This document shows positions 23,562 through 31,895 of a stretch of 64,000 nucleotides of DNA, piece after piece. The notes below the pieces were generated by a model. The model had not been told where the DNA came from. It was given only the letters and a program-made list of their open reading frames with translations, and did no database searches. Position numbers and translations under genes: made by a program. The number at the start of each line of letters is the position of its first letter. Position 1 is the stretch's first letter. Source of the stretch: WHSW01 sp963767475 (GTDB lineage Bacteria; Actinomycetota; Thermoleophilia; Solirubrobacterales; 70-9); contig CAVYEI010000006.1 of assembly GCA_963767475.1 (NCBI GenBank), forward strand, positions 248,001-312,000, written 5' to 3'.

Positions 23562-24572
23562 ATGGCGATCTCTGCCGACCAACAGGCGACCCTGCAGCTG
23601 CTGCTCGAGCGCGGGCAGTCCTACGGCGACCTGGCGACGCTGTTGGGCCAGGACGAGGCCGAGGTGCGGGCGCGGGCGCGGGCGGCGCTGACCGAGCTCG
23701 GCGGCGCCGATCCCGATCGCCACGTCGGGCTCACCGACTACCTGCTCGGCCAGGCCGACCCGATCGGCCGCGCCGACGCCTCCCGCCACCTGCGCGAGGA
23801 CCCCGCCGACCACCAGCTCGCGACCGAGCTCTCGGAGGCGTTGCGGGCGATGTTCCCGGCCGCCGAGCTGCCCCGGCTTCCCGGCGAGCCTCGGACGGGC
23901 GGACTGCTGCGGCGCAAGCCGCCGGCCGCCACCGACGCCGGTGAGCCGAAGGCGGAGCGCAAGTCCCCGTTCGGCGGGCTCTCGCAATCGCAGACCCGGC
24001 GGATCGCGGTCGCGGCGGGTGCCGGCGTGCTCTTGCTGGTGGTCGTGCTGGCGATCGCCGGCGTCTTCGGCGGTGGTGAGGAAGACCCCGCGGTGGCAAC
24101 CGACGAGACGCCGACCACCGCCGCGGAGACGGACCAGGAAGTCCAGCGCGTGTCGCTGCGTGCCGTCGGCGGCGGCGACGCGAACGGCGAAGCCGTGTTC
24201 GGCCTCGCCACCGGCGACCAGCCGTTCGTCGATGTCTCGATCGATGGCCTCGACCCGGCGCCCAACGACCAGACCTACGTCGTCTGGCTGATGCTCACCG
24301 ATACCCAGGGCTATCCGCTCTCGCCGATCGCGGTCTCGGAGAACGGCAGCTTCCAGGACCGCTTCTCGATCCCCTCCGCGGTCCTCTCGCTCGTCGCCCG
24401 GGTGCAATTCGTCGACGTCTCGATCGCCCCCGTGAAGACGATCCGCAAGCTCGTCAACGACGCGATCGAGAACACCGCGCTGGTGCTCGAGGAGCCGGGC
24501 GAGGTCGTGCTTCGGGGGGAGATCCCGAAGTCGGCCGATCAGCAGGGCGGCGGCCAGGGTTCGGACGAGTAG
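23562..24572 (+). CDS. anti-sigma-K-like membrane protein with N-terminal helix-turn-helix
   Basis: 336 residues from ATG 23562. Residues 5-50 look like a small HTH (QLLLERGQSYGDLATLLGQD). Residues 60-110 form a helical DYLLGQADPIGRADASRHL segment, reminiscent of the N-terminal domain of anti-sigma factors but without a zinc motif. One transmembrane helix spans about 145-165 (IAVAAGAGVLLLVVVLAIAG). The outer part (about 195-320) resembles the RskA C-terminal domain (VWLMLTDTQGYPLSPIAVS). No sigma gene adjoins. TAGGCT lies 10 bases before the start. Confidence 0.7.
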   Translation: MAISADQQATLQLLLERGQSYGDLATLLGQDEAEVRARARAALTELGGADPDRHVGLTDYLLGQADPIGRADASRHLREDPADHQLATELSEALRAMFPAAELPRLPGEPRTGGLLRRKPPAATDAGEPKAERKSPFGGLSQSQTRRIAVAAGAGVLLLVVVLAIAGVFGGGEEDPAVATDETPTTAAETDQEVQRVSLRAVGGGDANGEAVFGLATGDQPFVDVSIDGLDPAPNDQTYVVWLMLTDTQGYPLSPIAVSENGSFQDRFSIPSAVLSLVARVQFVDVSIAPVKTIRKLVNDAIENTALVLEEPGEVVLRGEIPKSADQQGGGQGSDE

Positions 24573-24584
24573 CGCGCTCCTCGG

Positions 24585-24872
24585 TCAGCGCTTCAACTCG
24601 ATTTCGACGAAGACCGCCTCTGCGGCGGCGGCGCTGACCACATCGTGCTCGGTACCCGCCGTTCCCAGATACGGCGAACCCGCGACCTGGTCCATCTCGC
24701 GCACCGACCCGTCGAGCTCGACCACCTGAAACCGCCCGCCGGTGACCGGCACGACGACGTAGTCGAATTCGTGGCGATGCTCGCCGGTGGCGGCCCCGGC
24801 CTCGGCGAAGGTCCAGGTGGTCACGCGAACCTCGTCGGTGTCAGCGTTGACGACGTGCCGCGCCAGGCTCAT
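24585..24872 (-). CDS. cupin-domain protein
   Basis: 95 residues from ATG 24872. A single cupin: EHRHEFDYVVVPVTGGRFQV contains the first metal motif (H-x-H with downstream E), and GTEHDVVSA the second histidine. Small stand-alone cupins may bind a metal or small ligand; the function here is unknown. It is convergent with the gene before it (12-bp gap) and divergent from the VOC gene. Confidence 0.8.
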   Translation of the reverse strand: MSLARHVVNADTDEVRVTTWTFAEAGAATGEHRHEFDYVVVPVTGGRFQVVELDGSVREMDQVAGSPYLGTAGTEHDVVSAAAAEAVFVEIELKR

Positions 24873-24927
24873 TCCTGGCAGTGAATCAGGTTTTGAGCAC
24901 CGCGCCCGTGCGTTTAGGCTGGCCCCG

Positions 24928-25299
24928 ATGGAGCAAGTCACGGGCATTGGCGGCTTCTTCTTTCGCGCCCGGGATCCCGAGGCGCTGAAGGTCTGGTATC
25001 AGGAGCGACTCGGGGTCAAGACCGTGCCGGGCAGCTACGAGGAGGAGCCCTGGCGACAGCAGGAAGGCGTGACAGTGTTCGCGCCCTTCGAGCTCGACTC
25101 GGAGATGATCGGCCCGCCCGAGCACACCTGGATGATCAACTTCCGCGTCGACGACCTCGACGCCATCGTCGAGCAGCTTCGCGGCGCCGGCGAGGACGTC
25201 GAGGTCGACCCCGAGCGCTATCCCAACGGTCGCTTCGCCGCACTCTGGGACCCGGAGGGCAACGGCATTCAGCTCTGGCAGCCGATCGAGCCGCCCTGA
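24928..25299 (+). CDS. VOC family (glyoxalase-like) protein
   Basis: 123 residues. Two beta-alpha-beta-beta-beta units: GIGGFFFRARDPEALKVWY and INFRVDDLDAIVEQLRGAGE, ending FAALWDPEGNGIQLWQP, the usual C-terminal strand with the metal-binding Glu position occupied by Gln. The substrate cannot be inferred. TAGGCT (24915-24920) ends seven bases before the ATG. The stop overlaps the next start as TGATG. Confidence 0.87.
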   Translation: MEQVTGIGGFFFRARDPEALKVWYQERLGVKTVPGSYEEEPWRQQEGVTVFAPFELDSEMIGPPEHTWMINFRVDDLDAIVEQLRGAGEDVEVDPERYPNGRFAALWDPEGNGIQLWQPIEPP

Positions 25300-26021
25300 T
25301 GCCCGAATACGGCGGCAACTACGGATACAAGCGCGGTCGCGACCGGTTGAGCCGGCTGCTGAACCGCGCCGAGAGCCTCGCCGACGACGTCTTCGAAGGC
25401 GGCGCCACCAGCGATCGCGCCCGGCGCTTGTTGTACGAGAACGGGCTCCGCGGCCGCGCCCACGTGCTCAAGGCGCCGAGCAAGTACGGAGTCAGCGAGA
25501 TCCAGGAGAACGTCGGCAACTTCAGGGTCCGGATCGAGCTCGAGGGTCGCGAGCCGTACGAAACGAAGGTGCGCCAGTCGTTCGCCTACGCGGAGTGGAC
25601 CGAGCTTCAGCCAGGTGCCGAGGTCGATTGCTGCGTCGACCCCGACGATCCCGGGAAGGTGATGCTGATGGTCTTCGAGGGCTCGCTCTTCGAGCAGGTC
25701 GAGCAGGCGCCGCTTCGAACCTCGAGCGCGGCCGAGACGGTCGCCGCCGGCAAGCCCGCGACCGGAACCGTGCGCTCGTCGGAGCGCTTCGGGATGAAGT
25801 CGCCCGGGACCGAGGACGAGATCTACACGATCGAGCTCGAGCTTCGCTCGCCCGAGAGAAGAAAGCCATGGCGGGTGACGATCAACCAGCGGGTACCGAG
25901 CGGAGCCGAGGAGCTGGTCGCCAAGGGGAGCGAGCTCAAGGTCGCATACGGGGACAACCACAAAGACCCCGGGACCACCGCGATCGACTGGCCCGGTTCG
26001 AGCGGCGGGCGCTTCTCATAG
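25299..26021 (+). CDS. hypothetical protein with two beta-domain repeats
   Basis: 240 residues. After a basic helical region (KRGRDRLSRLLNRAESLADD) come two related beta-rich domains at about 50-125 and 150-235. Each has a conserved layout: G-x-A/T-V at the start, a Y/F-x-I-x-L-E-L strand in the middle and a G-(A/S)-E-(V/L) turn before a CVDPDDP or AYGDNHKDP loop. No signal peptide or membrane helix. Not recognised. Translationally coupled to the VOC gene; its 3' end overlaps the convergent hydrolase by 6 bp. Confidence 0.6.
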   Translation: MPEYGGNYGYKRGRDRLSRLLNRAESLADDVFEGGATSDRARRLLYENGLRGRAHVLKAPSKYGVSEIQENVGNFRVRIELEGREPYETKVRQSFAYAEWTELQPGAEVDCCVDPDDPGKVMLMVFEGSLFEQVEQAPLRTSSAAETVAAGKPATGTVRSSERFGMKSPGTEDEIYTIELELRSPERRKPWRVTINQRVPSGAEELVAKGSELKVAYGDNHKDPGTTAIDWPGSSGGRFS

Positions 26022-26894
26022 CCGCGGGTTGAGGAAGGCAGTGAGCGTCCGGGTGAGCTCCCGCGGTGCCTCCTCGGGGATGAAATGGCCCCCTGGGACC
26101 GTGGTCGCGGTGAGATCCTCGGCCCAGGCGGCCCACACCTCCGGCGCGTCCGCAAGCTGAGTCTCGTCCTCACCGGTGACGAGCAGGACCGGGGCGCTGA
26201 TCCGTCGACCGGCGGCGCGGTCATCCGCTTCATGCAGGCGATCGAGGTGAAAGCTGGCGCGGTAGTCGGCGCACATCGCGGCGATCGTCGACGGCGTCAG
26301 CGCCCGGAGGTACGCCTCGCGGCTCTCCCGAGCGACCGCGTCTGGGCTGCTCGACCAGCTCGTGAATACGTACTCCAACAGTCCGGCCGGATCGGCGCCG
26401 ATCATCCGCTCCGGAAACGGCGCCGGCTGGGCGAGCAGGAACCACGGCCAATAGCCGAGCGATGGGCCGTCGCCCATCCGCTCGAACTGCTCCAGGGTGG
26501 GGACGACGTTCAGCACCCCCACTCTGGTCACACGCTCGGGGTGATCGAGTGCCAGGCGGTAGGCAACGCGGGCCCCGCGGTCATGGCCGACGACCGCGAA
26601 GCGCTCGTGGCCGAGAGCCGACATCAGCTCGACGAGTTCGGCCGCCATCTCGCGCTTCGAGTACCCCTCGCCCCGAGGTCCCGCCTCGGGCGCCTCTGAC
26701 GTCCCGTATCCCCGCAGGTCCGGGGCGAGGACGGTATGGGCGCCGGCAAGCTCCGGGGCGATCTCCCGCCAGCAGACGTGGGTCTCGGGAAAGCCGTGCA
26801 GGAGCAGAAGCGGTGGACCGGCGCCGCCTTGGGCGACGAAGTAGGTGGCTCCGTTGACCGCACAACGCTGTTCCGCAAAACCCGGCAGCGACAC
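26016..26894 (-). CDS. alpha/beta hydrolase, haloacetate dehalogenase/epoxide hydrolase type
   Basis: 292 residues from GTG 26894, preferred because an AGGTGG motif lies upstream; TTG 26927 is possible. The oxyanion motif LLLLHGFPETHVCW and the nucleophile elbow VVGHDRGARV, with Asp as nucleophile, place it with fluoroacetate dehalogenases and epoxide hydrolases. A cap with WPWFLLAQPAPFPE and catalytic His in VPGGHFIPEEAP follow. The substrate is unknown. It is divergent from the next hydrolase gene. Confidence 0.85.
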   Translation of the reverse strand: MSLPGFAEQRCAVNGATYFVAQGGAGPPLLLLHGFPETHVCWREIAPELAGAHTVLAPDLRGYGTSEAPEAGPRGEGYSKREMAAELVELMSALGHERFAVVGHDRGARVAYRLALDHPERVTRVGVLNVVPTLEQFERMGDGPSLGYWPWFLLAQPAPFPERMIGADPAGLLEYVFTSWSSSPDAVARESREAYLRALTPSTIAAMCADYRASFHLDRLHEADDRAAGRRISAPVLLVTGEDETQLADAPEVWAAWAEDLTATTVPGGHFIPEEAPRELTRTLTAFLNPRL

Positions 26895-26964
26895 GGTTGC
26901 TTGGTTCCACCTGAGAGGGCACTGCAAACCCGAACGGCGCGCTGGCGTTAGTTTTCGCTGTCAG

Positions 26965-27033
26965 ATGGCGGAATGCGGCGGCATCTCCAACTCGGCAGCC
27001 GAGGCCTACCGCCCGCCGCTCGAGGAGATCTGA
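26965..27033 (+). CDS. possible 22-residue leader peptide
   Basis: A short frame, MAECGGISNSAAEAYRPPLE plus two residues, sits directly before the next hydrolase gene. Its third codon positions are nearly all G or C, like real genes here. TAGTTT lies 10 bases before the ATG, and the GAGGAG that serves the next gene is inside its last codons. It could couple translation. The ending also resembles the N-terminus of acyl-CoA dehydrogenases, so it may be a scrap of one. Confidence 0.25.
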   Translation: MAECGGISNSAAEAYRPPLEEI

Positions 27034-27038
27034 TCGGG

Positions 27039-27854
27039 GTGGCCTCGCGGTCGTATGTCGAGCGCGACGGCGCACGCCTCTCCTGCCTGAATTTCGGCGG
27101 CGATGGTCAACCCGTCTTGCTGCTACATGGTCTCGCCGGCCACGCCGGCGAGTGGGCGGAGACCGCGGGATGGCTGACTCAGCGAGCGCGGGTACTGGCG
27201 CCCGACGCTCGTGCACACGGGGAGAGCGAGCGAGCGCCAGTCGATCTCTCGCCCGCTGCGTGCGCCGCGGACGTCGCTTTCCAGGCTGAACAGCTGGGCC
27301 TACAACCGGTGGTCTTGGTTGGCCAGTCGCTGGGTGGACAGACGGCGATCGTCGTCGCCGCGGAGCGACCCGAGCTCGTACGCGCGCTGGTCCTCGTCGA
27401 CGCAGGTCCGGCCGAGGGCGAGGAGGCCGCCGTGAAGGAGGTCGAGGACGCCCTGGCCGCTTGGCCGGTGCCGTTCGGCTCGCGCGAGGCCGCGGTCGAG
27501 TTCTTCGGCGGGCCCTCGCTCGCGGCCGAGATTTGGGCCGACGGGCTCGAGCGGCGCAGCGACGGCTGGTACCCACGCTTCGAGCTCGACGTGATCGGCC
27601 GCACCCTCCGAGAGGCGGCATCACAGGCGTACTGGGAGCAATGGGAGGCGATCTCCTGTCCCACCCTCGTCGTTCGAGCCGGGCATGGCGTGCTCGGGGA
27701 TGCGGAGGTCGCTGAGATGGCGATCCGGCTGCCGCACGCACAGGTGGTCACAATCGACGGCGCGGAGCACGACCTCCACCTCGATCGCCCGGATCAATGG
27801 CGTCGGGTGCTCTCGGCGTTGCTCGACGAGCTCGGTCGACCGCCGCAGCGATGA
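27039..27854 (+). CDS. alpha/beta hydrolase
   Basis: 271 residues from GTG 27039, set by GAGGAG (27022-27027). LLLHGLAGHAGEW supplies the oxyanion hole, VGQSLGGQTA the serine nucleophile elbow, and IDGAEHDLHLDRP the C-terminal histidine, so the triad is complete. The family includes esterases and lactonases; substrate unknown. The stop overlaps the start of the kinase gene as ATGA. Confidence 0.85.
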   Translation: MASRSYVERDGARLSCLNFGGDGQPVLLLHGLAGHAGEWAETAGWLTQRARVLAPDARAHGESERAPVDLSPAACAADVAFQAEQLGLQPVVLVGQSLGGQTAIVVAAERPELVRALVLVDAGPAEGEEAAVKEVEDALAAWPVPFGSREAAVEFFGGPSLAAEIWADGLERRSDGWYPRFELDVIGRTLREAASQAYWEQWEAISCPTLVVRAGHGVLGDAEVAEMAIRLPHAQVVTIDGAEHDLHLDRPDQWRRVLSALLDELGRPPQR

Positions 27855-28621
27855 TCCCGCGGCCGGACCTCGGGCCACTCAAGCGGATCGCAGATCAGGC
27901 GGCGGCAGAGTGGGCGGTTGAGCTCGGGGAGCCGTTCGCGCTCTCGCGGCATTCCTTCGTCGCCCCGGCCGGCGACGACGCGGTGCTCAAGGTGACTTCG
28001 CCGGAGGACGACGAGTCCGACGAGGAGGCCGATGCGCTGCGGCTCTGGGACGGCAACGGCGCCGCTCGGCTGATCCGTCGCGATCGCGGCTACCGCGCGA
28101 TGCTGATCGAGCGGGCCCGACCGGGGACCGACCTCTCCGAGTTGCCCGAGGACGAGGCGACAGCGATCGCGGTCGGCGTCGCCCTACGGCTCTGGCAGCC
28201 GGCCGGCGAGCCGTTCCGGTGGATCGGCGACCACGTTCCGCGCTGGCTCGCCGAAGCGGAGCGCTCGGAACAGGCGCCCGCCGATCTGCGTCGGCTCGCG
28301 ACCCGCCTCTACGGCTCGCTCGAGCCGCGGCGCTCGACGCTCATCCACGGCGATTTTCATCACCACAACATCCTCGCCCACGGCGACCGCTACGTCGCCA
28401 TCGATCCGAAGCCGATGCTGGGCGAGCCCGAGTTCGACGTCGCGTCGTTTCTCTGGAATCCGCTCGGCCACCGGATGACCCTCGAGCGAACCGAGCGGCG
28501 CCTCTCGGCGTTCGCCGACGCCGGACTCGACCAGGGCCGGATGCGCGCATGGACGGCCGTCCGCGCCGCCTACCTCGGCGCCGACGAGGCCGACACCGAG
28601 GTCATCCGCGCCCTGCTCTGA
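27851..28621 (+). CDS. aminoglycoside/hydroxyurea phosphotransferase-like kinase
   Basis: 256 residues. An N-lobe with DDAVLKVTSPEDDESDEEA supplies the ATP-anchoring lysine. The catalytic loop is LIHGDFHHHNILAHGDRYVA and the metal-binding VAIDPKPMLGEPEFDVASFL follows. This layout matches APH(6)/hydroxyurea kinase family members such as streptomycin 6-kinases. Many relatives have no demonstrated drug substrate. Coupled by ATGA to the hydrolase gene. Confidence 0.82.
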   Translation: MIPRPDLGPLKRIADQAAAEWAVELGEPFALSRHSFVAPAGDDAVLKVTSPEDDESDEEADALRLWDGNGAARLIRRDRGYRAMLIERARPGTDLSELPEDEATAIAVGVALRLWQPAGEPFRWIGDHVPRWLAEAERSEQAPADLRRLATRLYGSLEPRRSTLIHGDFHHHNILAHGDRYVAIDPKPMLGEPEFDVASFLWNPLGHRMTLERTERRLSAFADAGLDQGRMRAWTAVRAAYLGADEADTEVIRALL

Positions 28622-28690
28622 GCCGGGGCTTCGCAGCCGGCCGATGCGTCATACCCTGAAGCCGGGGAGAAGCCGAACTGAGGAGACGCG

Positions 28691-29395
28691 ATGGAATTGG
28701 AAGGCAAGGTCGCGCTGGTCACCGGCGCCAGCGGTGGGATCGGCGCGGCGGTCGCGCGCAAGCTGCACGAGGCGGGTGCGTCGGTCGGACTGCTCTCGCG
28801 CCGCGGCGACGACCTTGGGCTCGAGCGCGGGCTCGGCATCGCCTGCGACGTCCGCGACCGCAGCGCGGTCGTAGCCGCCGCGGACGCGGTTGCGGAGCGC
28901 TTCGGCCGCCTCGACATCGTCGTCGCCAACGCGGGCGTCGGCGCCTACGGGCCGTTTCTCGAGCTCGACCCCGAGCGGCTCGAGGAGATGATCGACATCA
29001 ACCTCAAGGGCACGCTCTACACCGCCGCGGCCACCCTGCCCCACCTGATCGCCGCCGGCGGGGGTGACTTCGTCTCGCTCGCGAGCGTCGCCGGGCTGCG
29101 CGCGTTTCCCGGAGAGGCGGTCTACAACGCGTCGAAGTTCGGCCAGCTGGGCTTCACCCGCTCCCTCGACCACGAGCTGCGCGAGCAGGGCGTGCGAGCT
29201 TCCTGCGTCTGCCCCGGCGGCGTCAAGACGGAGTTCGCGATCGGCACCGGGCGCGAGCGCGGCGACCCCGAGCTCGACGGCATGCTGACCGCGGACGAGG
29301 TCGCCGACGTGATCCTGTTCACGGTCACGCGCCCGCGGCGGATGCGGATCCTGACCACCAGCTTCCGCCCGATGATCGAGGCCTCCTGGGGCTGA
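28691..29395 (+). CDS. short-chain dehydrogenase/reductase
   Basis: 234 residues. The cofactor motif TGASGGIG is at residues 11-18, the NAG motif in VVANAGVGAYGP, the catalytic Ser in FVSLASVAG and YNASK for Tyr/Lys. It is a classical NAD(P)-dependent oxidoreductase, substrate unknown. GAGGAG lies 5-10 bases before the ATG, and TACCCT (28653-28658) further upstream could be the -10, so this gene has an ordinary leader. Confidence 0.92.
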   Translation: MELEGKVALVTGASGGIGAAVARKLHEAGASVGLLSRRGDDLGLERGLGIACDVRDRSAVVAAADAVAERFGRLDIVVANAGVGAYGPFLELDPERLEEMIDINLKGTLYTAAATLPHLIAAGGGDFVSLASVAGLRAFPGEAVYNASKFGQLGFTRSLDHELREQGVRASCVCPGGVKTEFAIGTGRERGDPELDGMLTADEVADVILFTVTRPRRMRILTTSFRPMIEASWG

Positions 29396-29414
29396 CCGGG
29401 ATACTGCGCGGGCT

Positions 29415-29819
29415 GTGTCGGAAGAGGAGGTAGAGCGCGTCCGCGAGACATTTGCCGCCTTCGCGCGGAGAGACGCCGCCGGGTTCAAGAAGACCCTCGA
29501 CAGCGAGATGACGTGGCACTCTGCGCTTGTGCCGCTCTTGGAGAAGCTCTCCTATCACGGCCCCGACGAGATCTGCCGTCTGCTGTTTGAAGAGATTCCC
29601 GCGGTGCTCGAGGGATTCACCGCCGACGTCCTCAAGATCGAGGACTTCGGTGACACAACGCTCGCCACCGTCCGCTTCCGAGGGACCGCGACGTCCACGG
29701 GGCTTCTCGTTGAGCAAACGGTGTTCCAGCACTGGCGTCACCGAAACCGAAAAGGAATCGAGATGCGGGCGTATCGCCGCCGCGAGGAGGTCCCCGTAGC
29801 GGGCGAGCCGCCTGGGTAG
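29415..29819 (+). CDS. NTF2/SnoaL-like protein
   Basis: 134 residues from GTG 29415. The alpha+beta cone-fold pattern is visible: VERVRETFAAFARRDAAGFK helix, EMTWHSA strand, HGPDEICRLLFEEIPAVL helix, and paired strands ending GLLVEQTVFQHWRHR. Proteins of this fold are enzymes or binding proteins; function unknown. GATACT ends nine bases before the start. Follows the SDR gene by 19 bp. Confidence 0.8.
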   Translation: MSEEEVERVRETFAAFARRDAAGFKKTLDSEMTWHSALVPLLEKLSYHGPDEICRLLFEEIPAVLEGFTADVLKIEDFGDTTLATVRFRGTATSTGLLVEQTVFQHWRHRNRKGIEMRAYRRREEVPVAGEPPG

Positions 29820-29822
29820 CGC

Positions 29823-31439
29823 TTACCCGGGCAGCAGCTTGCCCGGGTTCATGATCCCGGCGGGATCGAGGCGCTCCTTCAGCGCCCGCAGGGCCTCGAG
29901 GCCGGTCTCCCCCACCTCCGCACCCATGTAAGGGGCGTGGTCCTGGCCCACCGCGTGGTGGTGGGTGATCGTCCCGCCGCTGGCGACGATCGCCTCGCAG
30001 GCCGCGGTCTTCACCGCCCGCCACTGCTCGAGCTCCGCACCGCGGCGCGAGCGGGCGGCGAAGGTGAAGTAGAGCGAGGCGCCGTCGCGGTAGGCATGCG
30101 AGAGGTGGCACATAACGATCCCGGGCGTCCCCTGGTCGCGCAGGGCGCCGTCGAGCGCCCCGCCGACGGCGCGGTAGAGCTCGTCGAGGCGGGACCACGT
30201 GTGCGAGGTCTCCAGGGTCTCGATCATGTAGCCGAGGTCGATCAGCTCGTCGCGCAGGTACGGCCCCTGGAAGCGGCCGTGATCCCAGGCACGCCCCGCC
30301 GACTGGCCCAGCGGCGCGGCGCCGCCGCGTCGAAGCAGTGTCGCCGAGAGCGCCCGGCGGCGATCGACCGACTCGTGCTCGCCCTCCCAGCCGCAGATCA
30401 TCAGGCAGCCGCCCGAGCGGCGACGCAGGCGCAGGTAGGCGTCGAGCAGCGCTCGCCGGGCGCCCGCCGTGCCCGCGAGACCGAGCGAGACCCGCGTCTC
30501 GGCCTCGTCGGAGAGCCGGGTGACGTCGGGCAGAGCATCGGCTTGGGCCAGTGAGCGCACCAGCTCGCGCCCGGAGTCGAAGTCGGGCGAGATCCAGGCT
30601 TCGTAGCGGCGCTCGGCCGGGGCCGGGCGCACGCGCACGGTGACCTCGGTAATCGCGCCGAGCACGCCCTCGGAGCCGAGCGCCAGCTCACGCAGCGCCG
30701 GTCCCGCCGCCGTGTGCGGGCTGGCGAGCGTGCGCAGCTCGCCGATCGGGGTCACCATCGCCAGCGCGGTGACGAGCTCGTCGAAGCGCCCGTAGCCGGC
30801 CGAGGCCTGGCCGGCCGAGCGGGTGGCGGCGAAGCCGCCCACGGTCGCGTACTCGAATGACTGCGGGAAGTGGCCGATCGTGAAGCCCTGCGCGCGCACG
30901 GCCGCCTCCGCCTCGGGGCCGAGCAGCCCAGGTCCCAGGGTGGCGGTCATCGAGACCGGGTCGACGGTGACCTCCCGCAGCCGCCGCAGGTCCATCGCGA
31001 TCAGCTTCTCGCGGCCCCCGCAGCGCGGCTCGACGCCACCGACGACGCTCGTCCCGCCCCCGAACGGAACCACGGCGACGGCCCCTCGTGAGCAAACCTC
31101 GAGCAAGGCCGTGAGCTGCTCGGCGCTCGCCGGCAGCACCACCGCGTCGGGAGCGTGCTCGAGCGCGCCCGAGCGTGAGCGGATCAGGTCCGGGTAGCCC
31201 TTGCCGACCGAGTGGCGAACGCGGTCCTCGTGCGCGGTGAGCACGCTGCCGTCGTCCACCGTCGCGGCGAGCGCCTTCGGCAACGGCCGCGCCTCGGGCA
31301 CCTCGACCTGGTCGAGCTCGACGGCGGGGGTCGGCTCACCCTCGCCGAGCTCGGAGCGCAGCATCGCCAGCCCCGCCTCGGGCAGCGGCCGGCGCCGGGT
31401 GGGATCGCCCCATCCCCACCAGTCCGGACCGGCGCTCAT
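29823..31439 (-). CDS. FAD-linked oxidase, alkyl-DHAP synthase-like
   Basis: 538 residues from ATG 31439. It has an FAD_binding_4 domain (VVPFGGGTSVVGGVEP; FEYATVGGFAATRSAGQASA; GSEGVLGAITEVTVRVRP) and a C-terminal FAD-oxidase domain with the HHHAVGQDHAPYM histidine cluster. That cluster is characteristic of alkyldihydroxyacetonephosphate synthases, which make ether-lipid precursors, and of related oxidases. The ATG overlaps the SRPBCC stop (ATGA). Ether-lipid synthesis is a family-based guess. Confidence 0.87.
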   Translation of the reverse strand: MSAGPDWWGWGDPTRRRPLPEAGLAMLRSELGEGEPTPAVELDQVEVPEARPLPKALAATVDDGSVLTAHEDRVRHSVGKGYPDLIRSRSGALEHAPDAVVLPASAEQLTALLEVCSRGAVAVVPFGGGTSVVGGVEPRCGGREKLIAMDLRRLREVTVDPVSMTATLGPGLLGPEAEAAVRAQGFTIGHFPQSFEYATVGGFAATRSAGQASAGYGRFDELVTALAMVTPIGELRTLASPHTAAGPALRELALGSEGVLGAITEVTVRVRPAPAERRYEAWISPDFDSGRELVRSLAQADALPDVTRLSDEAETRVSLGLAGTAGARRALLDAYLRLRRRSGGCLMICGWEGEHESVDRRRALSATLLRRGGAAPLGQSAGRAWDHGRFQGPYLRDELIDLGYMIETLETSHTWSRLDELYRAVGGALDGALRDQGTPGIVMCHLSHAYRDGASLYFTFAARSRRGAELEQWRAVKTAACEAIVASGGTITHHHAVGQDHAPYMGAEVGETGLEALRALKERLDPAGIMNPGKLLPG

Positions 31440-31888
31440 TCGACAAGTACCCGCTCGATCGAGGCAAGCGCCTCGTCGAGGCGATCGCGAGCGGCGCCGC
31501 GCATCATCAGCGAGCCCAGCCTCGAGATCCCGCGCAGTGACTCCTCGCTGGTCAGCGTGACCGCGGTGCCGGCCCCGTCCGCGCTCAGCCCGATCTCCAG
31601 CCGGGCCGCCCGCAGCACACGCTGAAACGGCGTGCCCTCGATCTGCTGCTCCCACGCGTAGCGCTGCTTCGCCGTCGACGCCGTGCAGCGAAAGTCGGCG
31701 CGTACGCCGCTGCCGCGCTCGGTCTCGAGCACCGTGGTCCAATGCGCGCGGGCGCCGTCGGGGCCGCGCACGTCCTCGACGCGGGCCGCCTTCGGCCACC
31801 AGCGCGGCAGGTTGTGCGGGTCGGAGACGAGATCCCAGACCCGGTCCTGGTCGGCAGCGATCACCCGGCTTCGCGACACGCGCGGCAT
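31436..31888 (-). CDS. SRPBCC (START-like) family protein
   Basis: 150 residues. It opens with the polyketide-cyclase/START pattern (VIAADQDRVWDLVSDPHNLP, then RWWP) and ends in a long helix (SLMMRGAARDRLDEALASIE). Such proteins bind hydrophobic ligands in a helix-grip cavity. It lies seven bases after the MerR gene and overlaps the oxidase start, so it is probably in the same operon. Confidence 0.85.
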   Translation of the reverse strand: MPRVSRSRVIAADQDRVWDLVSDPHNLPRWWPKAARVEDVRGPDGARAHWTTVLETERGSGVRADFRCTASTAKQRYAWEQQIEGTPFQRVLRAARLEIGLSADGAGTAVTLTSEESLRGISRLGSLMMRGAARDRLDEALASIERVLVE

Positions 31889-31895
31889 CCGGCCT

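Noticed and set aside
29823..31799. Longer start for the FAD-linked oxidase
   Set aside because: The extra 120 codons are an out-of-frame reading of the SRPBCC gene; ATG 31439 overlaps that gene's stop.
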